From Syntrophomonadaceae bacterium (lineage in GTDB: Bacteria; Bacillota; Syntrophomonadia; Syntrophomonadales; Syntrophomonadaceae), in NCBI GenBank assembly GCA_012520725.1, contig JAAYNQ010000027.1, positions 1 to 50,959 of the forward strand: a stretch of DNA of 50,959 nt, in the 5' to 3' direction. A model generated the notes under the pieces. The model searched no databases. It saw nothing but the letters and a program-made list of their open reading frames with translations, and was not told the DNA's origin. This document shows, one piece after another, positions 9,032 through 17,498 of this stretch; position 1 is the first letter of the stretch, and each line of letters starts with the position of its first letter. The translations under genes and the position numbers were made by a program.

Positions 9032-9063
9032 CCTCCATACTTATTAGTATGGGGGATTTTTTA
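9032..9063 (+). terminator. intrinsic terminator, second module
   Basis: CCTCCATAC (9032-9040) pairs with GTATGGGGG (9047-9055), followed by ATTTTTTA. It is the homologue of the terminator at 4640-4666, with one more base pair. Confidence 0.7.
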
Positions 9064-9158
9064 TTCCCAGGGATAGGAAGTATGCCGCGGTGCCATGTAC
9101 GGCAAGGAGCGGCGAATGCCCGAAATATCATACAAATCCGAAAGGAGGGTTTCATTCC

Positions 9159-9431
9159 ATGAGTAAAATACTCAAGGTCACACCACTGACGATTATACCC
9201 TGCTGGTGGAATTCGAGCACGCAATAAGATCCCTTCAATATGCGCGATATTATAAAAACCATGCCTTTCAGCAGCCTAGCGAATCTGAGGCGCTTCAAGG
9301 ACATCACGGTGGAGGAAGAGGCCATATGCTGGCCTGAGTCGGTCCCGGACGAAAAAAGCATCGTCCCTCTGCGCCTGATGGTAGACACTGTGCTGTTCAC
9401 CATACGGGAATATTACAATAAATTAAAGTGA
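9159..9431 (+). pseudogene. DUF2442 copy 2, frameshifted
   Basis: Starts ATGAGTAAAATACTCAAGG behind AAAGGAGGG, like the intact copies. It has lost single bases near 9185 (ACACCCAATG has become ACACCACTG) and around 9227-9236 (GAGCACGGCAACAAG has become GAGCACGCAATAAG and the following bases are altered). The second half reads again in frame from 9240 (MRDIIKTMPFSSL) to the stop at 9429 and gains a few extra C-terminal codons (EYYNKLK). No full-length product can be made. It sits nine bases before the second surface-protein gene, as in the other modules. Confidence 0.85.
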
Positions 9432-9440
9432 GGTGGGATT

Positions 9441-11303
9441 ATGAAAAATAAGAAATTGTTAATTAGAATTATGGCTATTTTTCTGGCTCTTTGCTTCTTT
9501 CCAAATATGGCCACACGAGCAGCGGACTATAATCTGTTAGTGCCGGCCGGAGCTTTGACTGCGCTGAATAACGGAGATCTTATCTATGAAGGGGATACAA
9601 TATCTGATATAGACGCCACAGGATTGATTGTTGGCTATTTTGATTATGATTACTCATTTTTGGACAGTTATTCCGTTTCACCTGCTTCACATACTGTATT
9701 AGGAGCCGCGGATGTCGGGGCAGCAGATCCGGGCGGGGATCAAAAATTTGTTGGCTGGCTGGTATCAAGCATTGATATCAGTGGACCCTCTTCCCTTAAT
9801 CTGACCGCATACTGGGAGAAAGCCTATAATGTAACCTATAACCTGAACGGCGGCAGCGGAACCATACCAGTTGACAGCAATCTCTATTTACCGGGGGAAG
9901 CGGTAGCGTTAAATGACGGCAGCGGCCTGAGCTGGCCAGGCCACACTTTTTTAGGATGGGCAACGGACCCTGTTGCAACGGATCCTTTACCTTCCTACAT
10001 TATGGATCCTGATAGCAATGTCCTGTACGCGGTCTGGGCAAGCACCTATACTGTAACCTATGACGGCAACGGTAACGATGGGGGCAGTGTTCCGGTTGAC
10101 GGCAAAAACTATCTGCCCGGTAATGAAGTTACCGTACTTGATCCCGGCACCCTTACCAAAAGCGGCTATGCCTTCTCCAGCTGGAGCGATGGGACGGTTA
10201 CATATACCGCTGGAGATAAATTTGCCATGAGTTCAGCTGATGTAACGCTGTACGCGGTCTGGAAGAAGAAATCAAGCGGCGGCGGAAGTACAACAATAGC
10301 GTCATATACTCTGAGCTATGACAGTAACGGCGCGGTCTCTGGAACGGTACCGGCCTCAAAAAGCTATACTAAGGGAAGTACGGTAACCGTCAGCGGCAAC
10401 ATAGGCTCACTTGCAAAAAGCTGCTGCAAGTTCTCCGGCTGGAACTGCGAACCCAACGGGAGCGGAACCGCTTACGCCGAGGGCGACACGTTTACCATGG
10501 GGAGTAGTAATGTCGTCCTTTATGCCCAGTGGGAAAAAATAAAAATTGTTTATGACAAGGACAAATGGGGACGTTACAACTACTATAATGTCGCTTATTC
10601 AACTTCCGACGGAAAAAACACTATCGTGCCCACAAGCTATTATTACGAACCCACCAATTCGGTGTTGTATAAGACTCCGCAAGCCGGTACATATGATGCC
10701 ATGTATAGTTTTGTCGGTTTTGACGATATAACCGACAGTCATTGGGCAAGCGGATTTATCTGGTTCCTCTCGGCCAGGATTATAGTCAACGGGATAGGCA
10801 ATGATCTGTACGATCCTGAAGGTAGCATTACAAGAGCTCAGTTTATCAAAATACTGACGTGCATGACTCCCGGCATCGATTTGTCATCCGTTCCTTCGAC
10901 GGGTTTCCTTGACGTTTCTCCCGACGACTGGTACGCGAAGTATATCGACTGGGGCTATGAAAACAACATTGTATTTGGTTACAGCAACGGCTGTTTCGGG
11001 CCAAATGATCCGATTACTCGCGAGCAAATGTGCTGTATGATCGCAAGGTACTGTAATTATCTCGGCTATGAGTTGGGAGAAATCAACGACTCAAAGACCT
11101 TTCTGGATCAGGGCAGCATAAGCTCATGGGCTGTGGGCGATGTGGACGCCCTTCAAAAATCGGGGCTTATCGAGGGCGACGACAATAATATGTTCAAACC
11201 CCGGTCCTTATCCACAAGAGCCCAGGCAGCGTCAATCGCATGCAGGCTGCTGATGGGGATCCTGGACGCCATGGTTGAACCTGAAAGCATCCCCTGCAAC
11301 TGA
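9441..11303 (+). CDS. secreted SLH-domain protein with InlB/Listeria-Bacteroides-type repeats
   Basis: 620 residues. The signal peptide is residues 1-28 or so (ends ATRAAD). Three repeats of the InlB B-repeat (Flg_new) type follow, at about 130-200, 201-276 and 285-368, each running from V/L-T/S-Y-x-x-N-G through a GYxFxxW-like core to LYAxW. A tyrosine-rich segment links to three SLH domains (about 425-610; DVSPDDWYAKYIDW, KTFLDQGSISSWAV). SLH domains bind secondary wall polymers; the InlB-type repeats are short beta-grasp-like modules common in surface and adhesion proteins, so a surface binding role is inferred. The ATG has GTGAGGTGGG just upstream. It shares its position in the module, but not its ectodomain, with the NHL-type protein at 5097-8312. 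Confidence 0.88.
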   Translation: MKNKKLLIRIMAIFLALCFFPNMATRAADYNLLVPAGALTALNNGDLIYEGDTISDIDATGLIVGYFDYDYSFLDSYSVSPASHTVLGAADVGAADPGGDQKFVGWLVSSIDISGPSSLNLTAYWEKAYNVTYNLNGGSGTIPVDSNLYLPGEAVALNDGSGLSWPGHTFLGWATDPVATDPLPSYIMDPDSNVLYAVWASTYTVTYDGNGNDGGSVPVDGKNYLPGNEVTVLDPGTLTKSGYAFSSWSDGTVTYTAGDKFAMSSADVTLYAVWKKKSSGGGSTTIASYTLSYDSNGAVSGTVPASKSYTKGSTVTVSGNIGSLAKSCCKFSGWNCEPNGSGTAYAEGDTFTMGSSNVVLYAQWEKIKIVYDKDKWGRYNYYNVAYSTSDGKNTIVPTSYYYEPTNSVLYKTPQAGTYDAMYSFVGFDDITDSHWASGFIWFLSARIIVNGIGNDLYDPEGSITRAQFIKILTCMTPGIDLSSVPSTGFLDVSPDDWYAKYIDWGYENNIVFGYSNGCFGPNDPITREQMCCMIARYCNYLGYELGEINDSKTFLDQGSISSWAVGDVDALQKSGLIEGDDNNMFKPRSLSTRAQAASIACRLLMGILDAMVEPESIPCN

Positions 11304-11331
11304 TGATAACAGGAAAGGAGGGTTTTACTAG

Positions 11332-11589
11332 ATGAGTAAAATACTCAAGGTCACACCCAATGACGATTATACTCTTTTAGTCGAATTCGAGCACGGCAAC
11401 AAGATCATCTTCAACATGTGCGAAATCATAAAAACCATGCCTTTCAGCAGTCTGGAGGATTTAAGCCGCTTCAAAGACATCACGCTGGAGGAAAAGGCCA
11501 TATGCTGGCCTGAGCCGGCCCCGGACGAAAAAAGCATCATGCCCTTGCGCCTGACGGTGGACAACATGCTGTTCACCATACGCGGATAA
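11332..11589 (+). CDS. DUF2442 domain-containing protein, copy 3
   Basis: 85 residues, differing from the copy at 4762 by only a handful of substitutions (N-terminus MSKILKVTP, then IIFNMCEII, AICWPEPAPDEKS). Strong AAAGGAGGG precedes the ATG. It follows the second surface gene by 28 bases and is in turn followed by the broken beginning of another surface gene, so this module lost its large partner. Intactness despite loss of the partner suggests either very recent loss or a role of its own. Confidence 0.8.
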   Translation: MSKILKVTPNDDYTLLVEFEHGNKIIFNMCEIIKTMPFSSLEDLSRFKDITLEEKAICWPEPAPDEKSIMPLRLTVDNMLFTIRG

Positions 11590-11692
11590 ATTAGGAAAAA
11601 CAAAGAGAGGTGAATACTTATTAATGAAAAAAATTAGTCTCATTTTTGTGGGCAGCGTTCCTGATTATGCAAATAATTGTGGTACAGCGTGA
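11590..11692 (+). pseudogene. 5' remnant of an NHL/SLH surface-protein gene
   Basis: The first hundred or so bases after the DUF2442 stop match 5060-5163, that is the ribosome binding site (GAGAGGTGAATACTTA) and the signal-peptide coding start of the first SLH gene, ending at AATAATTGTGGTA. Small indels change the frame, so only a 22-codon ORF starting at 11624 remains. The match stops abruptly and joins a different duplicated sequence (see next entry). Confidence 0.8.
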
Positions 11693-11957
11693 AGCTCTGC
11701 CATCCTTGCAGGATCCCCAGCTTATTAAAGATATACTGTGGTCCACATAAAACTTGCAGTTGACTTATATCCTTCAATTATAGGAAGGACCCTGTGGTAG
11801 ATACAGACACTATATTTAACACTTCCTATTTATTAACATAAACATCAGAAGGCACCCTGAAATCTCCGGGTGCCTTTAAAATTTCCCGGATCTGGCCCAA
11901 ATTATTTGCCAGATAATGAAAGTTATCATGATAAGACCACGTACGTAGAATTGCCCA
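11686..11957 (+). pseudogene. internally deleted copy of the 3' end of the YcdB/SLH gene plus its downstream region
   Basis: Bases 11690-11772 match 13754-13835 inside the intact YcdB-like gene; about 680 bases are then missing; 11773-11957 match 14515-14699, covering the last codons, the stop, the terminator (AAGGCACCC/GGGTGCCTT at 11849-11876) and the 75 bases after it. The match ends at TAGAATTG. So an ancestral tandem pair of YcdB/SLH genes existed and the first member has been replaced by the surface-protein island. Confidence 0.88.
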
Positions 11958-11971
11958 TAAGTTATCCGGTC

Positions 11972-12294
11972 TTATAGAGTCCACCGTTTTTCCCTATGCT
12001 CTATCTTTTTCGCTACCAGCAATACCGAAAAAGTCATAACAAAATAGAATAAGGCCAGGGTTATATATACTTCAAAAGGTTTAGCGGTTCGTGAATAAAT
12101 CAGGTTCCCGGTTCGGGTGAGTTCAGTAATAGATATTACTGATACCAGGGATGTTTCCTTAAGCATGGAAGAAAAACCGTTCATCAAAGGGGGGAGTGCC
12201 ACCCGGAAAGCTTGAGGCAATATGATATACCATATCGCCTCAAGCCTGCTAAAGCCCAGAGAAAAGGCGGCTCCTTCCTGCCATAATGTGGTAT
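11972..12294 (-). pseudogene. C-terminal fragment of a polar amino-acid ABC transporter permease (GlnP/HisM-type)
   Basis: About 107 codons on the minus strand reading WQEGAAFSLGFSRLEAIWY, then LPQAFRVALPPL and SVISITELTRTGNLI. This is the cytoplasmic EAA loop and last membrane segments of HisM/GlnP-type permeases, which normally have about 215-230 residues. The first half is missing and no ATP-binding or substrate-binding gene is nearby. The break falls just upstream of the promoter of the YcdB-like gene on the opposite strand. A short protein from the internal ATG at 12218-12220 is conceivable but would lack most of the transporter. Confidence 0.85.
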
Positions 12295-12297
12295 AAT
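12289..12297 (+). promoter_or_regulatory. extended -10 promoter candidate for the YcdB/SLH gene
   Basis: TGGTATAAT is a perfect extended -10 element about 40 bases before the start codon. No good -35 is visible 17 bases upstream, which extended -10 promoters tolerate. Confidence 0.45.
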
Positions 12298-12337
12298 TGG
12301 CTGTGAAAGATAGGTTTGGGAAATGAAAGGAGCGAGG

Positions 12338-14545
12338 ATGATGATGAAGAAGGTATTTGCAGTACTACTGGCCTTTGCCGTGCAATTCACTATCTGGCCG
12401 GCTTTGTCTACAGCCAGCGGGGAAGAGCTCAAGATAGTACCAGAGCCCGTCTCGGCAATTACTGTGAACAGTAAGACAATAAGCTCACAACAGGCCATGG
12501 AGATATTTTGTTCCACTTTTCCGGAAATTACTGCGAATCGAAACCTGGTGGCAGAATTGGATGAATACGCAGGAAATTCACTTTGGCGCATCTATGAAGC
12601 AGATCCCATCGGCCTACACTCCTACCGGGGGCAGCAGGTTGGGGGGCAAATCGATGCAGCAACTGGTGAAATCCAGAGCTTTAATTATAATCCAGGTCCA
12701 GATTATTACCAGTGTCAAAGGGTGACTCTTACCCGGGAGCAGGCCAAAGCACTAGCCCTTAAATTCCTGCAGGAAAAACAACCCGTAAAATATGAGCAGC
12801 TTCTGCTTCGGGATGATCTGCCTGCATCTATCCCCAGTCGCTATCTGAATCTGAGCTATACTTTCAACTGGCAGCGCCAGGTTAATGGAACAGCTATTGA
12901 CTACGACAGTATTAGCGTAGGGGTGAACGCTTACACCGGTCAGATTACCCAGTATCATTGCAATTGGCATGAACTTGAACTTCCGGTGGAGAAGAACTTG
13001 ATTTCGCCCCAGCTTATGGCCCAACAGCTACAAGAACAGATCGATCTGCTGCCCTGTTATACCGAAGAACTGGATTCCATGGGACAAAGAACTGGAAGGA
13101 TGGTTCCAAGCTATCGCCTGAATATTAGTGCCCAGCTAGTTGATGCTCGTACCGGCCAATTTCTGGATTATCTGGGCCGGCAGCTGGGCGATACCGTTCC
13201 CAGGCTATATGAACAGGATTTTGTACCCCTGCTCAATGCCCCGGCCATTAACCAAACCCCTCAGCCCCAGAACTATGTCGATCCGGAGGCAGCTTTGCAA
13301 GCTGCCCGGAACTTCTTTAGCCAAATGGGTTATAACGGACCCATCCGTAAGAGTGGGAGCGGAGGCTCCAGCGGAGGTGGAATAAAGGAGGAACACTGGT
13401 CCTATAGCCTGCAGAACCCAAATGAGGGCCGTTTGAGGGTAGAGGTTAATGCCTATACCGGCGAGGTAATCGGTTTTAATGATGAGGATTATAGTAACAC
13501 ATTGATTGAGCCGGTAATGAGCTATGCCCAGGGCCGAGATTTAGCCCTGGCGGCTATTGAGAAGTATGATCCCGACAAGGTTGAACAGGTGGCATTTTGC
13601 CAAAGCAATTGGGAAGACGACCGGGGCTATTACCATTACCAATTTGTACGCCTGGTTAATGGAATCCCCTATAACCGGGATAGTATCAACATAACCCTGG
13701 ATGGAAGCACGGGCAAGGTAGCAAGCTATTTGAAGCAATGGCGTCCGGTCCAGTGTGAAGCTCTACCACCCTTGCAGGATCCCCAGCTTATAAAAAATAA
13801 ACTGTGGTCCACCCAAAACTTGCAATTAAGTTACATTCTGGCCCGAGATGATCAGTATGTCCCTTTGGGAGAGAGTATCCCAGTCTACATAATTCCCTAT
13901 ACGGAATTTAATGCGGTAAGCGGCGAAGCCCTAATAAGCTCCCAAGCACCCCAACCCGGCCAGGATGAAGCTGAACCGTGGAAGGACCACTGGGCCGCCC
14001 CTTCATTGTCATTATTAAAAAGCAATGGCTTGACTCCTGAAAGCACAGCACCGGATGAGGCCATGACCAGACGTGAGATTCTGAAGATTTTGGTTCTGGC
14101 CACCAATCCACGGGACTATTATGGAGATGAACAGAAGATAGAGCTGGCTCTGGCCGATATCGCCCCGGATGATCCCGATTTAAGTATTTTCAAACTGGCC
14201 ATCCAACGGAATATCATTGCCAATACGGGGGAATTCAGACCTGATGAAGCCCTTAGCCGGGAAGAGCTGGCCATCTGGTTGGTCAACAGTCTGGGCCTAC
14301 AGGAAATAGCCCGGATTCCCAACCGCATCGACACCCCCTTTCGAGATGCCGGGCAAATAGCGGCCCATAAATCTAATTACCTGGGCCTGGTATTTGGATT
14401 AGGTTTGCTAACCCCTGATTCCAAAGGAAACATCAGACCTCAAGAAAAGGTAAGCTGGGCCCAAATGGCATCGGTAGCAGGCCGTTTGGCTCCCCGGGCA
14501 TTGGCGTATCCCGGCCCTTCAATTATAGGAAGGACCCTGTGGTAG
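12338..14545 (+). CDS. YcdB/YcdC-like secreted protein with C-terminal SLH domains
   Basis: About 735 residues. Signal peptide (KKVFAVLLAFAVQFTIWP, ending near STASG), then repeated PepSY/YcdB-like units recognisable by NAYTGQITQY, DARTGQFLDY, NAYTGEVIGF and DGSTGKVASY, then three SLH-like domains from about residue 545 (WKDHWAAPSLSLL, DIAPDDPDLSIFKLA, FRDAGQIAAHKSNYL). The PepSY/YcdB fold is linked to inhibition of peptidases or to wall functions, but its role is not established; SLH domains place the protein on the cell wall. Three consecutive ATGs (12338, 12341, 12344) follow AAAGGAG, so the ATG at 12323, which precedes that site, is not used. A deleted copy of its 3' end lies 2 kb upstream. 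Confidence 0.85.
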   Translation: MMMKKVFAVLLAFAVQFTIWPALSTASGEELKIVPEPVSAITVNSKTISSQQAMEIFCSTFPEITANRNLVAELDEYAGNSLWRIYEADPIGLHSYRGQQVGGQIDAATGEIQSFNYNPGPDYYQCQRVTLTREQAKALALKFLQEKQPVKYEQLLLRDDLPASIPSRYLNLSYTFNWQRQVNGTAIDYDSISVGVNAYTGQITQYHCNWHELELPVEKNLISPQLMAQQLQEQIDLLPCYTEELDSMGQRTGRMVPSYRLNISAQLVDARTGQFLDYLGRQLGDTVPRLYEQDFVPLLNAPAINQTPQPQNYVDPEAALQAARNFFSQMGYNGPIRKSGSGGSSGGGIKEEHWSYSLQNPNEGRLRVEVNAYTGEVIGFNDEDYSNTLIEPVMSYAQGRDLALAAIEKYDPDKVEQVAFCQSNWEDDRGYYHYQFVRLVNGIPYNRDSINITLDGSTGKVASYLKQWRPVQCEALPPLQDPQLIKNKLWSTQNLQLSYILARDDQYVPLGESIPVYIIPYTEFNAVSGEALISSQAPQPGQDEAEPWKDHWAAPSLSLLKSNGLTPESTAPDEAMTRREILKILVLATNPRDYYGDEQKIELALADIAPDDPDLSIFKLAIQRNIIANTGEFRPDEALSREELAIWLVNSLGLQEIARIPNRIDTPFRDAGQIAAHKSNYLGLVFGLGLLTPDSKGNIRPQEKVSWAQMASVAGRLAPRALAYPGPSIIGRTLW

Positions 14546-14594
14546 CTACAAATGCTATATTTTTCGCTTCCTATTTATTACCATAAACATCAGA

Positions 14595-14626
14595 AGGCAC
14601 CCTGGAATCTCCGGGTGCCTTTAAAA
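14595..14626 (+). terminator. intrinsic terminator of the YcdB/SLH gene
   Basis: AAGGCACCC (14595-14603) pairs with GGGTGCCTT (14613-14621), followed by TTAAAATTT. The same hairpin is present in the duplicate at 11849-11876. Confidence 0.85.
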
Positions 14627-14712
14627 TTTCCCGGATCTGGCCCAAATTATTTGCCAGATAATGAAAGTTATCATGATAAGACCACGTACGTAGAATTGAA
14701 GGGGGATTACGA

Positions 14713-15240
14713 ATGAAAAGAGTTATATTGATTTTATTTCTGAGCAGTCTGGTTTTTGGCTATGGTTGCAGTGCAGAGAATACACCCCATAGCAACAATC
14801 CGGTCCAGGAGCCTGGTCCAGCATTTAGCAGTGAAGAAAAGCAAAGAATGGCTTTATATATCGCGGTAATGAAAGCAGCCTTTCAAGAGGAGAATGGTGG
14901 TAATGAATTTGTGGCCGTAGATGTTGATACCCTAGAAGGATTAAGCGATCCCGCCAGGCAAGCAGTACTCTCTGCCCTTACTGACTTATCCCCTAATGTT
15001 TACAGCTTGGCCGAAGTAAAAAATGACCCCACCAAATTCCAACTTGATGAGCAGGGCAGACTAGTAAGATCAATTGATGGAACATTGTTGTCCGTAAACA
15101 TCGAAGAATATGCTGAAGATAAAGCCATAATTACCGGAGTTTCCTGGTTTGGGAATTTAGGTGCTGTTTTTCCCGAATATGAAACGGTGTTTAAAGATGG
15201 TGAATGGCACTTAAAACTGATCAAGATGGCCATATCTTAG
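14713..15240 (+). CDS. putative lipoprotein of unknown function
   Basis: 175 residues. The N-terminus (MKRVILILFLSSLVFGYGC) is a lipoprotein-like signal with Cys19; the lipobox GYGC is unusual in having Tyr at -2, so lipidation is likely but not certain. The rest is soluble and acidic, with no domain I recognise. Start supported by GAAGGGGG ten or so bases upstream. It lies behind the terminator of the YcdB/SLH gene, so it has its own promoter. The 75 bases before it are the ones duplicated at 11880-11957. Confidence 0.75.
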   Translation: MKRVILILFLSSLVFGYGCSAENTPHSNNPVQEPGPAFSSEEKQRMALYIAVMKAAFQEENGGNEFVAVDVDTLEGLSDPARQAVLSALTDLSPNVYSLAEVKNDPTKFQLDEQGRLVRSIDGTLLSVNIEEYAEDKAIITGVSWFGNLGAVFPEYETVFKDGEWHLKLIKMAIS

Positions 15241-15249
15241 ATAATTATA

Positions 15250-15284
15250 ATGGGTGAAAAGGCTATATCATCACCCATTTTTAT
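15250..15284 (+). terminator. intrinsic terminator of the putative lipoprotein gene
   Basis: ATGGGTGA (15250-15257) pairs with TCACCCAT (15271-15278) and is followed by TTTTTATGCTTTT, ten bases after the stop codon. Confidence 0.8.
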
Positions 15285-15451
15285 GCTTTTTAATAATTCG
15301 ATCTCGACTGAACAGGCAAAGGCTTTCTACTTTAAGCCATTAGCCCTCCGGGGGGCAAAAAAACAAACCGGGGAGGTCCCCGGTAGATCTGAAACAGTTT
15401 TTATGTATGAACGACTATCCAGATGCGTGATAAGCACAAATAAACTCTGCT

Positions 15452-15643
15452 CTAATTTTTAATCGGTTTAACCTGGACAAGACACTCAACGTGAAAGTAC
15501 CTCTCCTCAAATACAACATATTTTCTGTCTCCTATTGCCTCCTGGCAGAATCTGCACCGGGTGCGGGCTAACTTCTGTCTTTTTTCCTGCATAACCTGTT
15601 GCTCATAGCTGGACATCTTGTTCATAGTAATGGTAGTGGTCAT
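15452..15643 (-). CDS. small Cys-rich (zinc-finger-like) protein
   Basis: 63 residues from ATG 15643, placed eight bases after AAGGGGG. It has CRFC (CxxC) followed 19 residues later by HVEC (HxxC), resembling half a LIM-type zinc finger; the N-terminal half is charged and helical. A single zinc site is likely; nucleic-acid or protein binding is only a guess. No family name recognised. It is transcribed alone on the minus strand. Confidence 0.6.
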   Translation of the reverse strand: MTTTITMNKMSSYEQQVMQEKRQKLARTRCRFCQEAIGDRKYVVFEERYFHVECLVQVKPIKN

Positions 15644-15934
15644 ACTTGGCACCCCCTTATTCTATAAAAGTACGACTTAAGCTTGGTGTTACTTTGAATC
15701 AAATGACCTTGCCAGTTCACGCTTATCACGCCCTGGATACGGTTTTCCCTTCGCCTTGTTTTCCTTAGTCAATGAGCAGCAGCTGCTCTTGTATACATTA
15801 TACAATATAATGGATAGGATTAGTCTATAGAATTGTGAAATTTAATACAAAATAGTGGGGCCAAATCCCGGATTTTTTTCTTTTGAAAGGAAGTGGAGGG
15901 CAGATATGGATAATGCCTCAAAAGACAGAAAATA

Positions 15935-15968
15935 ATATATCGCCAGGGCTCTTACCCTGGCGATATAT
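15935..15968 (-). terminator. perfect 14-bp hairpin, probable minus-strand terminator
   Basis: ATATATCGCCAGGG (15935-15948), six-base loop, then the exact complement to 15968. On the minus strand it is followed by TATTTTCTGTCTTTT, a weak U-tract, and it comes seven bases after the stop of the interrupted frame at 15975, so it probably ends that transcript. Confidence 0.6.
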
Positions 15969-15974
15969 GAATAT

Positions 15975-16283
15975 TTAAAGCTCCAACGAACCTTTATCAA
16001 CTTCCGGCTCTTCGTCCCCTTCCGCTTCTGTTTCCCACTTCCAACTTCCCACTGTGCCTTCATCTAACAGGTTTTCCAGATACTCATCGTCCACAACAGC
16101 TGTACTTCACTTCCATTCTTCCTCACTTAAGCTTTTCAGACTTCGCGATTCAAACTTCCATGTCGCCAGACCCATCATAAACTCTTTTCCCTGAGTCCTC
16201 TTGGATATAGTGAACTTCGTCACCCGGTACTTAGATCCGTTGGTCATGTTCCGTTTCGGCTTCCGGCTCTGAAGGCCTTCCAT
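15975..16283 (-). pseudogene. small gene interrupted by one in-frame TGA (unknown function)
   Basis: ATG 16283 preceded by AAGGA gives 58 codons (MEGLQSRKPKR... EEEWK) to a TGA at 16107-16109. The same frame continues for 43 more codons (STAVVDDEYLENLL, GSWKWETEAEGDEE) to a TAA followed at once by a strong hairpin. The basic first half and acidic second half read like one about 100-residue protein. Either a 58-residue product is made or the gene is broken by the TGA. No family recognised. Confidence 0.4.
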
Positions 16284-16571
16284 CTTAGGAATTCCTTGGA
16301 GCTTATTCTTATAGTACTAGAGATATTTTCTTTTATCAAACCCCATATATGGTCAAATCAACAGCCATTCAGCCATTTTGGCTCTGATAATCCATTTCTC
16401 TCCTTCTTGCTTCTTCTTTGATTATATTTTAGCTACAGCTAATCTAATTATATTGTCGCCGGTGCCTGAATCCTTGGACCCCAATGACTCTAGTGGTATA
16501 CTAGAATCAAAGCCCGTTCCTGTTGGTTTATAAAGCATGTATTATCGAATAGCTCCAGAGGTGAAGTTCAT

Positions 16572-17498
16572 TTGCTGTTTATTACTGTTTCCAGACAAAC
16601 CGGAAGCCTGGGTAAAGAAATCACTGAACTGCTGGCCCAAAAACTGGATCTGCCCATAATCAACCGGGACCTGGTTATGAGTCAGTGGTTCCCGGAAATA
16701 GCTAATAAACATGAGCTGCATATGCTGTCCGAAAGCCCGGGCTTTTTCTTAACCATCAGCCAGCAAAACATCAGTTTCGCCGAATACCTGGAAAATAGGC
16801 TTAGGAGTTTTATTGCCACCCAACCCGCTATAATCTTTGGTTTGGGAGCGCAAATAATATTTGCTGATCATCCGGCTGCTCTGCATCTAAAAATCATTGC
16901 CTCCAGAGAGGTTCGTACTCAACGTATTATACAAACTCATTTCCTGGAGAAGAAGGATGCCGAGAGATTTTTGGATCTTACTGATCGCAAACACAAACGC
17001 TATATTCACACCATTTATGGTAAGGACTGGTCAGATCCCACCCTCTATCACCTGATCCTTAACACTGATTCAATAGGCCTGGAAGAAGCCGCCGACCTGC
17101 TCTATCATGTAGCCAGGAACAAGCAAACATCAGCTAAACTTGAAAAACCCGCTTCAGTGGACAGGAACAAGACTATTGTTTTCAAACACCCCTCGGAAGA
17201 AGAATTCGCCAAAATTTTGGATATGCATAGTATCGAATGGGAATACGAACCCCGGACTTTTCCCACCAAATGGGATAGCGAAGGAAATGTTACTCAAGCC
17301 TTTTCTCCGGATTTTTATCTGCCCCGTTTTGATACCTACATAGAGTTGACTACCATGAACCAAAAATATGTTTCGGAAAAGAAAAAAAAGGTATCATTGT
17401 TGAGAAAACTCTATCCCGGCATCAATATAAACATAGTATTCAAGGATGATTTTAATAGCTTGATGAAAAGATTTAAGTTAAGGAACGATGCTGAATGA
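16572..17498 (+). CDS. cytidylate kinase-like protein fused to a PD-(D/E)XK nuclease-like domain
   Basis: 308 residues. Residues 1-185 resemble the Cytidylate_kin2 family: ITVSRQTGSLGKEITELLA at the P-loop and LPIINRDLV after it, as in the common ISRQ-GSGG-RE pattern. After a linker, residues 205-295 have the spacing of a PD-(D/E)XK nuclease: EYEP at 224-227, SPDFYLP with D247, then YIELT with E258 and Thr260 where Lys is usual, and a lysine-rich helix. I infer a kinase fused to a nuclease-like or nucleic-acid-binding domain; activity of either half is unproven. TTG start with AGAGGTGAAG upstream; the stop overlaps the start of the HPRT-like gene by four bases (ATGA), so the two are translationally coupled and probably share a nucleotide-related job. 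Confidence 0.75.
   Translation: MLFITVSRQTGSLGKEITELLAQKLDLPIINRDLVMSQWFPEIANKHELHMLSESPGFFLTISQQNISFAEYLENRLRSFIATQPAIIFGLGAQIIFADHPAALHLKIIASREVRTQRIIQTHFLEKKDAERFLDLTDRKHKRYIHTIYGKDWSDPTLYHLILNTDSIGLEEAADLLYHVARNKQTSAKLEKPASVDRNKTIVFKHPSEEEFAKILDMHSIEWEYEPRTFPTKWDSEGNVTQAFSPDFYLPRFDTYIELTTMNQKYVSEKKKKVSLLRKLYPGININIVFKDDFNSLMKRFKLRNDAE

Larger units (their letters stand above)
15644..16571. other. gene-poor interval with a decayed or very small gene
   Basis: About 930 bases without a clear gene. It holds a perfect 14-bp inverted repeat (15935-15968) and a minus-strand reading frame interrupted by one TGA (15975-16283), listed separately. Frames such as 15842-16063 minus overlap these and look accidental. 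Nothing recognisable in 15660-15930 or 16290-16560 apart from AT-rich, promoter-like sequence. Confidence 0.5.

Noticed and set aside
15842-16063. 73-codon minus-strand frame
   Set aside because: Runs through the 14-bp hairpin and overlaps the better candidate at 15975-16283 in another frame.
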